Positions 48,968 through 58,160 of a stretch of DNA of 64,000 bases are shown here, in pieces. This DNA is from Streptomyces sp. NBC_00448 (GTDB lineage Bacteria; Actinomycetota; Actinomycetes; Streptomycetales; Streptomycetaceae): NCBI RefSeq assembly GCF_036014115.1, contig NZ_CP107913.1:7805501-7869500 (forward strand), written 5' to 3'. Both the position numbers and the translations under genes were made by a program. Positions within the stretch are counted from its first letter, which is position 1; every line of letters starts with the position of its first letter. The notes below the pieces were generated by a model. It did not search any database, was not told the origin of the DNA, and was given only the letters and a program-made list of their open reading frames with translations.

Positions 48968-51520
48968 GTGAGTGGCGGCACGCTGATCGAGCGACTGGGG
49001 GAACCTCACCCGGACGAAGTCCTGGGCGAGGCCGGGCCGGTGGACGGCACGGCGGGCGGTGCGGCGCAGCCGCCCCCCGACGTGCCCGCCACCGGCCCCG
49101 AGGGGGAGACGGACACCCTCACCCCGCGCCGGCTGCGGCTGGTCTTCCTCGGGCTGATGCTCGCCCTGCTGCTGGCCGCCCTCGACCAGATGATCGTGGC
49201 GACCGCACTGCCCAAGATCGTCGGCGAACTGCACGGCCTGGACCGGATGTCCTGGGTCGTCACCGCCTACCTGCTCTCCTCCACCATCGGCCTGCCGATC
49301 TACGGGAAGCTCGGCGACCTCTTCGGCCGCAAGAGCGTCTTCCAGTTCGCGATCCTGACCTTCGTGGTGGGTTCGGCGCTCGCCGCCTGGTCCCAGACGA
49401 TGAACGAGCTGATCGCCTTCCGCGCGATCCAGGGCATCGGCGGCGGCGGGCTGATGATCGGCGTGCAGGCGATCATGGCCGACATCGTGCCGCCCCGCGA
49501 ACGCGGCCGGTACATGGGCCTGATCGGCGCCGCGTTCGGCGTCGCCTCGGTCGCGGGGCCGCTGCTGGGCGGCTTCTTCACCGACCACGCCTCCTGGCGC
49601 TGGTGCTTCTCCATCAACGTGCCCTTCGGCCTGGTCACCCTGGTGGTGATCAGCCTGGTGCTCAAGCTGCCCAAACCCACCGCCCGGCCCCGGCTCGACG
49701 TGATCGGCGCCCTGCTGCTGGCGGCCGGCTCGACCTGCCTGGTGCTGCTGACCACCTGGGGCGGCTCCACCTACGGCTGGCGGTCCAAGGAGATCCTCGG
49801 GCTCGCCGGGGGCACCGTCGTGTGCGTGCTGCTCTTCGTCCTCGTGGAGCGGTTCGCCGCCGAACCCGTCATCCCGCTGCGGCTGTTCCGCGACGGGGTG
49901 TTCAACACCACCGCGCTGATCGGCGCGGTGGTCGGCGTCGCCCTCTTCGGCGCCGCCAGCTACCTGCCGACGTTTCTCCAGATGGTCGACGGCGCCAGCG
50001 CCACCGGCTCCGGGCTGCTGATGCTCCCGATGATGCTCGGCGTCGTGGTCGCCTCGATCGGCAGCGGGCAGCTCATCAGCCGCACCGGCCGCTACAAGGT
50101 CTTCCCGCTGGTCGGCAGCGGCCTGTCCGCGATCGGGATGTACCTGCTGTCCCGGTTGGACGCCCACACCGCGCGCCCCGAGTACAGCGTCTACATGGCG
50201 GTGCTCGGCCTCGGCATCGGCATGATCCTGCCGGTCCTGGTGCTCGCCGTGCAGAACTCGGTGAAGCCCACCGACATCGGCTCCGCGACCAGTGCCAACA
50301 ACTACTTCCGGCAGATCGGCGGCTCCGTCGGCGCCGCGGTCTTCGGCACCCTCTTCGCCAACCGCCTCAGCCACCAGCTCGCCGCCGACCTCCCGCGCGG
50401 CGTCAAACTGCCCGACCCCGAGTCGGTCACCCCCCAACTGGTCCGCACCCTGCCCGCGTCCCTGCGCGACGGATACGTACACGCGTACGCCGACGCCATG
50501 CCGCGGATCTTCCTCTACCTGGTGCCGGTCCTCGTCCTCGGCTTCCTCATCACCTTCCTGCTCAAGGAGAAACCCCTGGTGACCCAGCACGGCCCCGCCG
50601 CTCAGGCGGCGTACGAACCCGGTTACGACCCCGGGTACGAAACCCCCTACGAGTCCGGCCACGACCCCGTCTACGGCGCGAACCCCGCCGCCGTGACCGC
50701 CACGATCGCCCCCGGCGGTCCCGCACCCGACTCGGTGGTGCCCGGTGCCCGGCGCGGCCAGGGCGGCGTCCCGGTGTGTGGCACCGTCCAGCACTCCGAC
50801 GGCACCTCCGTGGGCCGCGCCGCCCTCACCCTCATCGACGGCTCCGGCCGCCAGGTCGGCCGCGGCGCCACCGCGGAGGACGGCCGCTACGCCCTGAGCA
50901 CCCCGGGCGCCGGCAGCTACGTCCTGATCGCCGCGGCCGGCGGGCACCAGCCGCAGGCCGTCACCGTCGCCGTCGGCGACCACCCGGTCGAACTCGACGT
51001 CGTGCTCGGTGGCGCCGGGCGGCTGGCCGGCACCGTCCACACCGCCGACGGCACCCCGGTCCGGGACGCGATCGTCACGCTCACCGACGTACGCGGCGAC
51101 GTCGTGGCCACCTCCCGCAGCGGCCGCGAGGGCGTCTACGCGCTCACCGAACTCGTCGCCGGGGAGTACACCCTCGCGGCCAGCGCGCCCGCCTACCGGC
51201 CGGCCGCCCTCCCCGTCACCGTCCAGGCGTCCCGAGAGACCCGCCAGGACGTCGAGCTCGCCGGCGGCGCCTCCCTGCGAGGCATCGTCCGCGCGCCCGG
51301 GGGCCGCCTGGTGGAGGACGCCCGCGTCACCCTCCTCGACGCCGCCGGCAACGTCGTCGACTCCGTCACCACCGGCCCCGACGGCCACTTCCGGTTCGTC
51401 GACCTCGCGGCCGGTGAGTACACCGTCATCGCGGCGGGGTACCCGCCGGTGGCCACGGTGCTCCAGGTCGCCGGGGGTGGCCGCACGGAACGCGACCTCC
51501 AGCTCGGTCACGCGGACTAG
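48968..51520 (+). CDS. DHA2-type MFS transporter fused to three carboxypeptidase-regulatory-like domains
   Basis: 850 aa from a GTG at 48968, selected because GAGGGGAG lies just upstream; in-frame ATG 48923 and GTG 48962 are alternatives. Residues ~45-540 form a 14-helix drug antiporter: LLAALDQMIVATALPKIVGEL, motif A GKLGDLFGRKS and motif C FGVASVAGPLLGGFF. A linker with YEPGYDPGYETPYESGHDP follows. Residues ~600-682, 683-767 and 768-850 are three ~83-residue beta-sandwich repeats (GTVQHSDGTSVGRAALTLID; GTVHTADGTPVRDAIVTLTD; GIVRAPGGRLVEDARVTLLD). With 14 helices the N- and C-termini would both be cytoplasmic, an odd place for such domains. Confidence 0.88.
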   Translation: MSGGTLIERLGEPHPDEVLGEAGPVDGTAGGAAQPPPDVPATGPEGETDTLTPRRLRLVFLGLMLALLLAALDQMIVATALPKIVGELHGLDRMSWVVTAYLLSSTIGLPIYGKLGDLFGRKSVFQFAILTFVVGSALAAWSQTMNELIAFRAIQGIGGGGLMIGVQAIMADIVPPRERGRYMGLIGAAFGVASVAGPLLGGFFTDHASWRWCFSINVPFGLVTLVVISLVLKLPKPTARPRLDVIGALLLAAGSTCLVLLTTWGGSTYGWRSKEILGLAGGTVVCVLLFVLVERFAAEPVIPLRLFRDGVFNTTALIGAVVGVALFGAASYLPTFLQMVDGASATGSGLLMLPMMLGVVVASIGSGQLISRTGRYKVFPLVGSGLSAIGMYLLSRLDAHTARPEYSVYMAVLGLGIGMILPVLVLAVQNSVKPTDIGSATSANNYFRQIGGSVGAAVFGTLFANRLSHQLAADLPRGVKLPDPESVTPQLVRTLPASLRDGYVHAYADAMPRIFLYLVPVLVLGFLITFLLKEKPLVTQHGPAAQAAYEPGYDPGYETPYESGHDPVYGANPAAVTATIAPGGPAPDSVVPGARRGQGGVPVCGTVQHSDGTSVGRAALTLIDGSGRQVGRGATAEDGRYALSTPGAGSYVLIAAAGGHQPQAVTVAVGDHPVELDVVLGGAGRLAGTVHTADGTPVRDAIVTLTDVRGDVVATSRSGREGVYALTELVAGEYTLAASAPAYRPAALPVTVQASRETRQDVELAGGASLRGIVRAPGGRLVEDARVTLLDAAGNVVDSVTTGPDGHFRFVDLAAGEYTVIAAGYPPVATVLQVAGGGRTERDLQLGHAD

Positions 51521-51559
51521 TCCCTGCGGGCGGCCCGGGCGGACCCTCCCGAGCGCCGT

Positions 51560-51739
51560 GTCCTGTCGGATCAGGGACCAGCTGTGAGCATGCGGCTGAG
51601 CGCGCAGTCATCCGCGCCCCTTGAGAAAGGTGCGGCTCCTTCCGCGGAAGGAAGCCGACCCTCAAGGGGCGCGGAGACGCGCTCAGAGGGGATGCCCCCA
51701 GCGATCAACCACCGGGGGCGGTCCCTGGGCCGACAGGAC
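51560..51739. terminator. 180-base nested inverted repeat between convergent genes
   Basis: The outer arms, 51560-51579 (GTCCTGTCGGATCAGGGACC) and 51720-51739, are complementary at 18 of 20 positions. Further in are CTGAGCGCG (51596-51604) with CGCGCTCAG (51678-51686), and CGCGCCCCTTGAG (51613-51625) with CTCAAGGGGCGCG (51661-51673). The tip hairpin is around CGGCTCCTTCCG / CGGAAGGAAGCCG at about 51633-51657. All three inner stems are perfect or nearly so. Same family as 35964-36187. Confidence 0.65.
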
Positions 51740-51759
51740 GGGCCGCCCGGGTGGAGGGG

Positions 51760-53457
51760 TCACCCTCCTCCGGAGGAGGGGTTGCGGCCGGTGCCGTCCT
51801 GGATCTGCGCCTTGTCGCACTGCGTCCCGCGGATCAGCGCGTAGGTCCCGCCGATCTTGTACGTCCCGGCCTTGGGCGCGTACAGCCGCGTCCAGTCACC
51901 GTCGGGCGCGAGGCACCCGCTGTCGTTGTCGGCGGCCCCCTCGATCCCCAGCACGGGCGACCACGGGATGCGCAGCAGCACCGACCCGCTGCTCGGCATC
52001 GTGACGGTCAGATCGGCGGGACCGGCCTGGTCGACCACGGCCGGCGGGTCCGCCATCGGGTCCGCACCCGTCACGGAATAGACCTGCCAGTCCGGGTCGT
52101 GCCACACCTCGGTCATCCAGGGCTGTCCCGCCGCCACCAGCTTCGCCTCGGCGACGCCCGCGCCGTCCGGCTGGGCCGCGGGCAGCACCACATAGTTGAC
52201 GCTCCAGCGGCGCAGCCAGTCCCGGTAGGTGTCGGGGGTCAGCGTCCCGTCGTAGAAGAGCGGGTTGCGCTCCACGTCGGCCTGCCGGTTCCAGCCGCGC
52301 GCGAGGTTGACGTACGGCGACAGGCCGGACGCCTCCCAGTGCGAGCGCAGCGGTACCACCTCGACCCGGCCGCGGTCGGCGCGCAGCGTGCGCAACTCGT
52401 GGATCAGGGAGGACGCCTGCACGGAGGAGGTCGCCGAGGAGGTGGTGACCTGGTCCACTATCGGCTTCGTGATCTGCCAGGACGCGGTCCCGGCGAAGGC
52501 CAGCCACAGCAGCAGCGTCCGCTTGGTGCCCCAGGTGCTCGCCATCGCGACGATCAGCAGTATCGTGCCGCCGTACAGCAGCGCGAGCCGCTCGACGTTG
52601 CTGCCGATCGGCGAGGGGATGACGAAGGTCAGCACCACGCCCGCCGCGTAGACCCACGAGCCCAGGTGGATGGCCTTCCACGCCTTGGGCACCGCGAGCG
52701 CGATCGCCACCGACACCGCGAACGGGATTATCGCGAAGTACCACTTGAAGGGCTGCACCCCGTAGAAGGGGAAGAGCAGCGAGGTGGCGCCGACCACCAG
52801 CGGCGGCGCGGCGGCCAGTATGTACGCGTCCTTGCGCCGGCCGGTCAGGAACAGCGCGGCGGCGACCACGAGCAGGAAGAGCCCGGCGACCGGGCTGCAC
52901 ATCGTGGCGAACGCCGCCATGGCCGTGGCGAGCACCAGCCGCGGCGACCGGCCGCGTGCGGCCCGCTCCACGGGGTAGAGCACCATCGTGGCGACCACCG
53001 CGAAGAGCATGCCCAGCGCGAAGGTGACCCGGCCCGAGACGACATCACCCCAAAGAGCGAACGTCGTCCACAGCACCGGCACCAGCGGCCGCTTCACCCG
53101 GGCCCGCATCAGCAGCGCCGCGGAGAACGTCGCGGTGAGGGTGCCGGCGATCACTCCGGTCATCCGCACCCCGAGCGCGGCCATGATGTACGGCGACAGG
53201 ATGCTGTACGAGGCCGGGTGCATGCCGCCGTACCACGACAGGTTGTACGACGCGGCGGGGTGGGCCCTTATGAACTCCGTCCACGCGTACTGGGCGGCCA
53301 TGTCGCCCGAGTCCTTGGCCAGGTACAGCGCCCACACCGCGTGCAGCACGGCGGCCAGCAGTGTGGCGATGACCACCGGGTGGCGCAGATCGACCCGTCG
53401 CAGCAGGCCCCTCGGTCCGCGGACGACAGCGACGCGCGCGGGCTGCCAGGTGGTCAC
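51760..53457 (-). CDS. Large polytopic membrane protein, possibly GT-C-like
   Basis: 565 aa from a GTG at 53457 behind GGAAGAGG. Nine to eleven hydrophobic helices occupy the first ~370 residues. The first long loop holds AKDSGDMAAQYAWTEFIRAHPAASYNLSWYGG, whose acidic residues after helix 1 recall GT-C glycosyltransferases. The last ~190 residues (from TTSSATSSVQASSL) are soluble, with WEASGLSPYVNLARGWNRQ and a beta-rich end that includes CLAPDGDWTRLYAPKAGTYKIGG. Donor, acceptor and reaction are unknown. It converges with the MFS fusion and is divergent from the phosphatase gene at 53736. Confidence 0.78.
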   Translation of the reverse strand: MTTWQPARVAVVRGPRGLLRRVDLRHPVVIATLLAAVLHAVWALYLAKDSGDMAAQYAWTEFIRAHPAASYNLSWYGGMHPASYSILSPYIMAALGVRMTGVIAGTLTATFSAALLMRARVKRPLVPVLWTTFALWGDVVSGRVTFALGMLFAVVATMVLYPVERAARGRSPRLVLATAMAAFATMCSPVAGLFLLVVAAALFLTGRRKDAYILAAAPPLVVGATSLLFPFYGVQPFKWYFAIIPFAVSVAIALAVPKAWKAIHLGSWVYAAGVVLTFVIPSPIGSNVERLALLYGGTILLIVAMASTWGTKRTLLLWLAFAGTASWQITKPIVDQVTTSSATSSVQASSLIHELRTLRADRGRVEVVPLRSHWEASGLSPYVNLARGWNRQADVERNPLFYDGTLTPDTYRDWLRRWSVNYVVLPAAQPDGAGVAEAKLVAAGQPWMTEVWHDPDWQVYSVTGADPMADPPAVVDQAGPADLTVTMPSSGSVLLRIPWSPVLGIEGAADNDSGCLAPDGDWTRLYAPKAGTYKIGGTYALIRGTQCDKAQIQDGTGRNPSSGGG

Positions 53458-53735
53458 GTGGCCTCTTCCGGTAGCGGGTGCGGAGTGTCCCGGCCGGGGT
53501 CCCGTCCGGCGGGAACGAACTCCACCGTGACAAGAGTTCGAACACAGGGTTTGGACGCTAGCACGCTCGGATCGGTTGCTCCCGTGCGGGCGTACGCCGG
53601 TTTCCTGCTTTGCCTCCCCTGCTGGTCCGGTCCGGCCGTACCGTGGTATCGGCATCGCGGATCATGTGCCGGGGACAAGCTCAGGCGCGCCCGGGCATGC
53701 CCCCGTGACTGCCACGGGAAGGAGCCCAACGAACC

Positions 53736-56342
53736 ATGGACCGCCGCAATCCGCCAGTGATTTCCGGCCGGGTGCCGCTCGCGGTGGTGGTCGTCGATGT
53801 CGCGGGTGAGATCTCCCACTGGAGTACGGGGGCAAGGCGCCTGTTCGGGCCCACCAGGGACGAGGCGGTCGGCCGCCCGGCGGTCGACGTGCTGCCCGTG
53901 GTCGGGGCTCTGGACGCTGCCTGGGTGGAGGACGACCCCGAGCCGGTCCAAGACGGCGAGGGCGCGTATCCCACCGCGGGGCGGGCCCGGGTCTTCGACC
54001 GGGCGCACCGCGTGGCCGGCGATGCGGGCGGGCCGCTCGGCGATGCGGACGTGCTGCTCGGCGAGGAGAGCGGCGGGGCGGACGACGCGCGGCCGCTGGA
54101 CCTGCTGTGGTGGGCGTATCCGCTGGTCGGCCCGGGGCCCGAGCGGCTGCTGGTGCTCGCCGCGGACGCCGTGCAGGCCGGGGTGGTGGACCCCGAGGCG
54201 CTCGCCGCGGCCGGGGCGGACGCCCCCGAGCCGGCCGAGGTCTTCGAGCGGATCGCGCCGGGCTTCGCGCTGCACTCGGTGTTCGCCGAGTTCCCGGGCT
54301 CCGACGAGCTCGCCAAGCGGTTACCGGAGATCCTGCCCAGCATGAACCCGCTGGACAGCGCCCGGATCGTGGCCCAGGTGCTGGAGCTGGGGTATCCGGT
54401 GCTGGAGGTCAGCCGCCAGGACCGGGTGCCGGTCACCCCGGACTGGGGCGTGCCGCGCCGGGCCGAGCGCGAGGCAAGACGGCGGGCTGCCGAGGCCGCC
54501 CGCGCCGGCGCGGATGCGGATGCCGGCGCCGCGGGGGCGGGAGCGGGTGTGGGTGTGGGTGTGGGGCAGCGAAGAGCGCACGCCGGCGCATCGGCGGTCG
54601 TCGGGGCGGCCGGTGGCACGCGGACTTCGGCCGCGGACGACGACCTGGCGCCCGACCTGGAGTACGCGGCGGTCCGCGAGCACCTGGAGTTCCTCAACGA
54701 GGTCAGCCGCAGGATCGGCAGCTCCCTGGACCTGGCCCGCACCATCGACGAGGTCAGCGCGGCGGTCGTGCCGCGCTTCACCGACGTCGCGGGCACCTAC
54801 CTGCGCGAGCAGGTGCTGGCCGGCGAGGGCTTCCCGGACGGCCCGCCCGACGTCACCACCATGTGGTACCGCGTCGCGGTCGAGCACACCGACGAGCCGG
54901 GCCGCTGGGACGACGTGGTGCCGGTCGGCGAGTCCATGCCGTTCCCGGCGCAGACCCCGTTCTTCCGCTGCATGACCACCGGCGAGCCCGTCCTGGTGCC
55001 GCGGATCAGCGAGGAGATGGGCAACGCGATCGCCGCGCAGTTCCCCAAGCGCGACATCAGCCCGCTGATCAACCACCGCTCGATGCTCGTGGTGCCGCTC
55101 AAGGCGCGCGACGTGGTGCTCGGCTTCATGATCCTGCTGCGCCACCGGGAGCGGACCGCGTTCGACGACATGGACCGTGTCACGGGCGCCGAACTCGCCG
55201 CCCGCGCCGGGCTCGTGCTCGACAACGCCCGGATGTACACCTACCAGGAGAACGTCGCCGACACCCTCCAGGACAGCATGCTGCCGCACATCGCGCCGCG
55301 CATGCCCGGCTGCGACGTGGCCACCCGCTACCTGCCGGGCACCCGGCTCGGCCGGGTCGGCGGCGACTGGTTCGACACCATCAAGCTGCCCGGCTCCCGG
55401 CTGGCGCTGGTGGTCGGCGACGTGATGGGGCACGGCCTGAACTCGGCCGCGATGATGGGCCAGTTCCGTACCGCCGTGCAGACCATGGCCGGGCTCGACA
55501 TGCCGCCCGCGCACCTGCTGCGCAACCTCGACGACCTCGCCCAGCGGCTCGGCGAGCAGTACCTGGCCACTTGCCTCTACGCGGTCTACGACCCGGTCGA
55601 GTCCGACCTGCTGATCGGCAACGCCGGACACATCCCGCCGGTCCTGGTGCGCGCCGCCGACGGGCGCAGCGAGCTGCTGGAGGTGCCAACCGGCGCGCCG
55701 TTGGGCGTCGGCGGGGTCGCCTTCGAGACGGTCCGGGTGCCGGTCGCGCCGGGTGACCGGCTGGTGCTGTGCACCGACGGCCTGGTCGAGGTGCGCGGTC
55801 AGGACATCGGCGCCGGGCTCGCCGCGCTGTGCGAGAGCGCCGCTCACCCGGCCGCGTCGATGGACGACGCCTGCGACACGATCATCCGCGCCCTGAACCC
55901 GCGCGGCGGCCGCAAGGACGACGTGGCGCTGCTGATGGCGCGGCTCAACGGCATCCCGCGCGGCGACGTGGCGGCCTGGGAGCTGGCGAACGACCCGCGC
56001 GAGGCCGCGCGGGCCCGCGGCCTGGTCCGGGCGGCGCTGCACGGCTGGGGTCTGGACGCGATCGGCGAGACCGCGGAGCTGCTGGTCGACGAGCTGGTCA
56101 CCAACGCGCTGCGCCACGCGCGCACCGACCGGGTGAGCCTGCGGCTGGTGCGGGCGGGCGCCCTGCTGTGCGAGGTCGGCGACGACGACCACGCGGTGCC
56201 GGTCCTGCTGAGCGCCGGCGCCGAGGACGAGGGCGGGCGCGGCATGCGGATCGTCAGCCGGCTGGCCCGCGAGTGGGGCACCAGCCGGTCCGCCCGCGGG
56301 AAGACGGTCTGGTGCGAGCTGGCCCTGCCGCGGGGCCGGTGA
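53736..56342 (+). CDS. PAS-GAF-PP2C (SpoIIE) phosphatase fused to an RsbW-like HATPase
   Basis: 868 aa. Order: PAS-like segment (~13-54), an acidic linker, an Ala/Gly/Val low-complexity stretch (~258-285), a GAF domain (~310-490), a PP2C phosphatase domain (~505-735: QDSMLPHIAPRMPG, GGDWFDTIKLPG, VGDVMGHGLNSAAMM, LCTDGLVEVRG), and a C-terminal GHKL ATPase (~745-868) with the N-box VDELVTNALRHA. Such proteins combine an anti-sigma-factor kinase with the phosphatase that resets the anti-anti-sigma factor. Streptomycetes carry many. No sigma or STAS gene is adjacent, so the partners are elsewhere. AAGGAG precedes the ATG. Confidence 0.9.
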   Translation: MDRRNPPVISGRVPLAVVVVDVAGEISHWSTGARRLFGPTRDEAVGRPAVDVLPVVGALDAAWVEDDPEPVQDGEGAYPTAGRARVFDRAHRVAGDAGGPLGDADVLLGEESGGADDARPLDLLWWAYPLVGPGPERLLVLAADAVQAGVVDPEALAAAGADAPEPAEVFERIAPGFALHSVFAEFPGSDELAKRLPEILPSMNPLDSARIVAQVLELGYPVLEVSRQDRVPVTPDWGVPRRAEREARRRAAEAARAGADADAGAAGAGAGVGVGVGQRRAHAGASAVVGAAGGTRTSAADDDLAPDLEYAAVREHLEFLNEVSRRIGSSLDLARTIDEVSAAVVPRFTDVAGTYLREQVLAGEGFPDGPPDVTTMWYRVAVEHTDEPGRWDDVVPVGESMPFPAQTPFFRCMTTGEPVLVPRISEEMGNAIAAQFPKRDISPLINHRSMLVVPLKARDVVLGFMILLRHRERTAFDDMDRVTGAELAARAGLVLDNARMYTYQENVADTLQDSMLPHIAPRMPGCDVATRYLPGTRLGRVGGDWFDTIKLPGSRLALVVGDVMGHGLNSAAMMGQFRTAVQTMAGLDMPPAHLLRNLDDLAQRLGEQYLATCLYAVYDPVESDLLIGNAGHIPPVLVRAADGRSELLEVPTGAPLGVGGVAFETVRVPVAPGDRLVLCTDGLVEVRGQDIGAGLAALCESAAHPAASMDDACDTIIRALNPRGGRKDDVALLMARLNGIPRGDVAAWELANDPREAARARGLVRAALHGWGLDAIGETAELLVDELVTNALRHARTDRVSLRLVRAGALLCEVGDDDHAVPVLLSAGAEDEGGRGMRIVSRLAREWGTSRSARGKTVWCELALPRGR

Positions 56343-56480
56343 GTCGGGTGGCTCCTGCGGGGTGTGCGGGGGCACAGCGGGAGAAGGTGCGGGGCGGCTC
56401 CGCGGGCGCGGGCGTGCGCGGGGTGAACACGGGTAGCGGGCAGAGGACATGCGGCGGTTCCACGGCGGAGGTGCGTACCC

Positions 56481-57203
56481 ATGAAGGTGACCGGCGAGTA
56501 CCAGCAGGTCTGGGAGAGCTTCTGGAAGGACGTGCCGGACGAGGTGGGCGGGGCGCTCTGGGACGTCGAGCCCGCGCTCGCGTCGGCGCTGCACCTGCCG
56601 CACTTCGAGGGGTACTTCGACCCGGGGCTGCCAGTGGTCGACCTGGGCTGCGGCAACGGCACGCAGACGCGCTTCCTCGCCGGCCGGTACGACCGGGTGG
56701 TGGGCGCGGACCTGTCGCGGGAGGCCGTGGCCAGGGCCCGGCGGGCGGACCCGCACGGCGCGGCGGGCTACGAGGTGCTGGACGCCGTCGACCGCGAGGC
56801 GATGTGGCGGCTGCACGCGGAGTCCGGTGACGCGAACGTGTACATGCGGGGCGTGCTGCACCAGTGCGCGCCGCAGGACCGGGCCGAACTGGTGGCGGGC
56901 ATCGCCGAGCTGACCGGCGTGCGCGGCCGGGTCTTCGCGCTGGAGCTGGCGGAGGCGGCGAAGGGGGTGCTCGGCGCGCTCGCCGCGGCGCCGGCCGGTC
57001 CTTCGCTGAAACTCCGGGCGATCTTCTCGCACGGCGTCGCGCCGGGCGAGGTGGCCGACGCGGCGGTGCCCGGCTACTTCTCCGACGCGGGCCTCGACAT
57101 ACTCGCGCAAGGTGAACAACCCCTGCTGACCGTCGAGTTCGACGCGGCCGGGGAGCGGGTGAAGGTACCGTCGAAGTGGCTGGTCGCGGGCCGGAAGGGG
57201 TGA
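56481..57203 (+). CDS. Class I SAM-dependent methyltransferase
   Basis: 240 aa. Motif I is VVDLGCGNGTQTRFLA near 52-67, then VVGADLSREAVARARRA. A C-terminal region with no recognisable substrate signature follows (YMRGVLHQCAP, VPSKWLVAGRK). GGAGGT lies before the ATG. It is separated from the phosphatase gene by ~140 bases and from the peptidase operon by ~120 bases, so it looks independent. Substrate unknown. Confidence 0.85.
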   Translation: MKVTGEYQQVWESFWKDVPDEVGGALWDVEPALASALHLPHFEGYFDPGLPVVDLGCGNGTQTRFLAGRYDRVVGADLSREAVARARRADPHGAAGYEVLDAVDREAMWRLHAESGDANVYMRGVLHQCAPQDRAELVAGIAELTGVRGRVFALELAEAAKGVLGALAAAPAGPSLKLRAIFSHGVAPGEVADAAVPGYFSDAGLDILAQGEQPLLTVEFDAAGERVKVPSKWLVAGRKG

Positions 57204-57323
57204 GGTGGGGGGCTGCCGACGGGATCGGACCAGCCCGCCCGAGAGGTCTGGACCATTGAAGTTATCCACAGGCTGGGAGGAGGGGCTGGCACGGCCGTCA
57301 CGGGGCCGCGTAACGTGACGCTC

Positions 57324-58160
57324 ATGACGAAGATCCTCATCTCGGCGGACATGGAAGGCGCGACCGGTGTGACGTGGCCGGCCGACGTCCTGCCGGGCAG
57401 CGAGCAGTGGCAGCGCTGCCGCCATATGTTCACGTCCGACGTCAACGCGGCGATCGCCGGCTTCTTCGACGGCGGCGCCGACGAGGTCCTTGTCAACGAG
57501 GCGCATTGGTCCATGCGCAACCTCCTGCTGGAGAAGCTGGACGAGCGCGCCCAGATGCTCACCGGCCGCCACAAGGACCTGTCGATGGTCGAGGGCGTCC
57601 AGCACGGCGACGTCGACGGCATCGCCTTCGTCGGGTACCACACCGGCGCCGGCACCGAGGGCGTCCTCGCCCACACCTACCTCGCCAACTCCATCACCGG
57701 CGTGTGGGTCAACGGCGAGCCGGCCAGCGAGGGCCGGCTCAACGCCCTGGTCGTCGCCGAGTACGGCGTCCCGGTGGTGCTCGTCACCGGCGACGACCGG
57801 ACCGGGCTGGACGCGCGGGGATACGCCCCCGAGGCCCACACGGTCGCCGTCAAGGACTACGTGTCGCGGTACGCCGCGGTGTGCCGCCCGCCCGCGCGCA
57901 CCGCCGCCGACATCCGGTCCGCCGCCAAGCAGGCCGCCGCGCTCGCCGTCAAGCACGCACCCGCCGACGCCGGGCCGTACACGGTGGAGCTGGAGTTCGA
58001 CGCGGTCCACCTGGCCGGGGCCGCCACCGTGGTACCCGGCGTCGAGCGCACCGGGGAGCGGCGGGTGGCCTACACCCTGCCGACGATGTACGAAGGAATC
58101 CGCGCCTTCAAGGCGGTCACCACACTCGTTTCGCAGGCCGTGGAGGAGCAGTATGGCTGA
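57324..58160 (+). CDS. M55-family D-aminopeptidase (DppA-like)
   Basis: 278 aa. SADMEGATGV at 7-16 contains the zinc-binding Asp9 and Glu11, as in B. subtilis DppA. Other ligands are expected in NEAHWSMRNLL, GYHTGAGTEG and NGEPASEGRLNA. DppA releases D-amino acids from D-Ala-containing peptides. TAACGT ends seven bases before the ATG without a ribosome site, so the operon probably starts leaderless here. A GTG three codons upstream is less likely. The next gene begins eight bases before this stop. Confidence 0.9.
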   Translation: MTKILISADMEGATGVTWPADVLPGSEQWQRCRHMFTSDVNAAIAGFFDGGADEVLVNEAHWSMRNLLLEKLDERAQMLTGRHKDLSMVEGVQHGDVDGIAFVGYHTGAGTEGVLAHTYLANSITGVWVNGEPASEGRLNALVVAEYGVPVVLVTGDDRTGLDARGYAPEAHTVAVKDYVSRYAAVCRPPARTAADIRSAAKQAAALAVKHAPADAGPYTVELEFDAVHLAGAATVVPGVERTGERRVAYTLPTMYEGIRAFKAVTTLVSQAVEEQYG

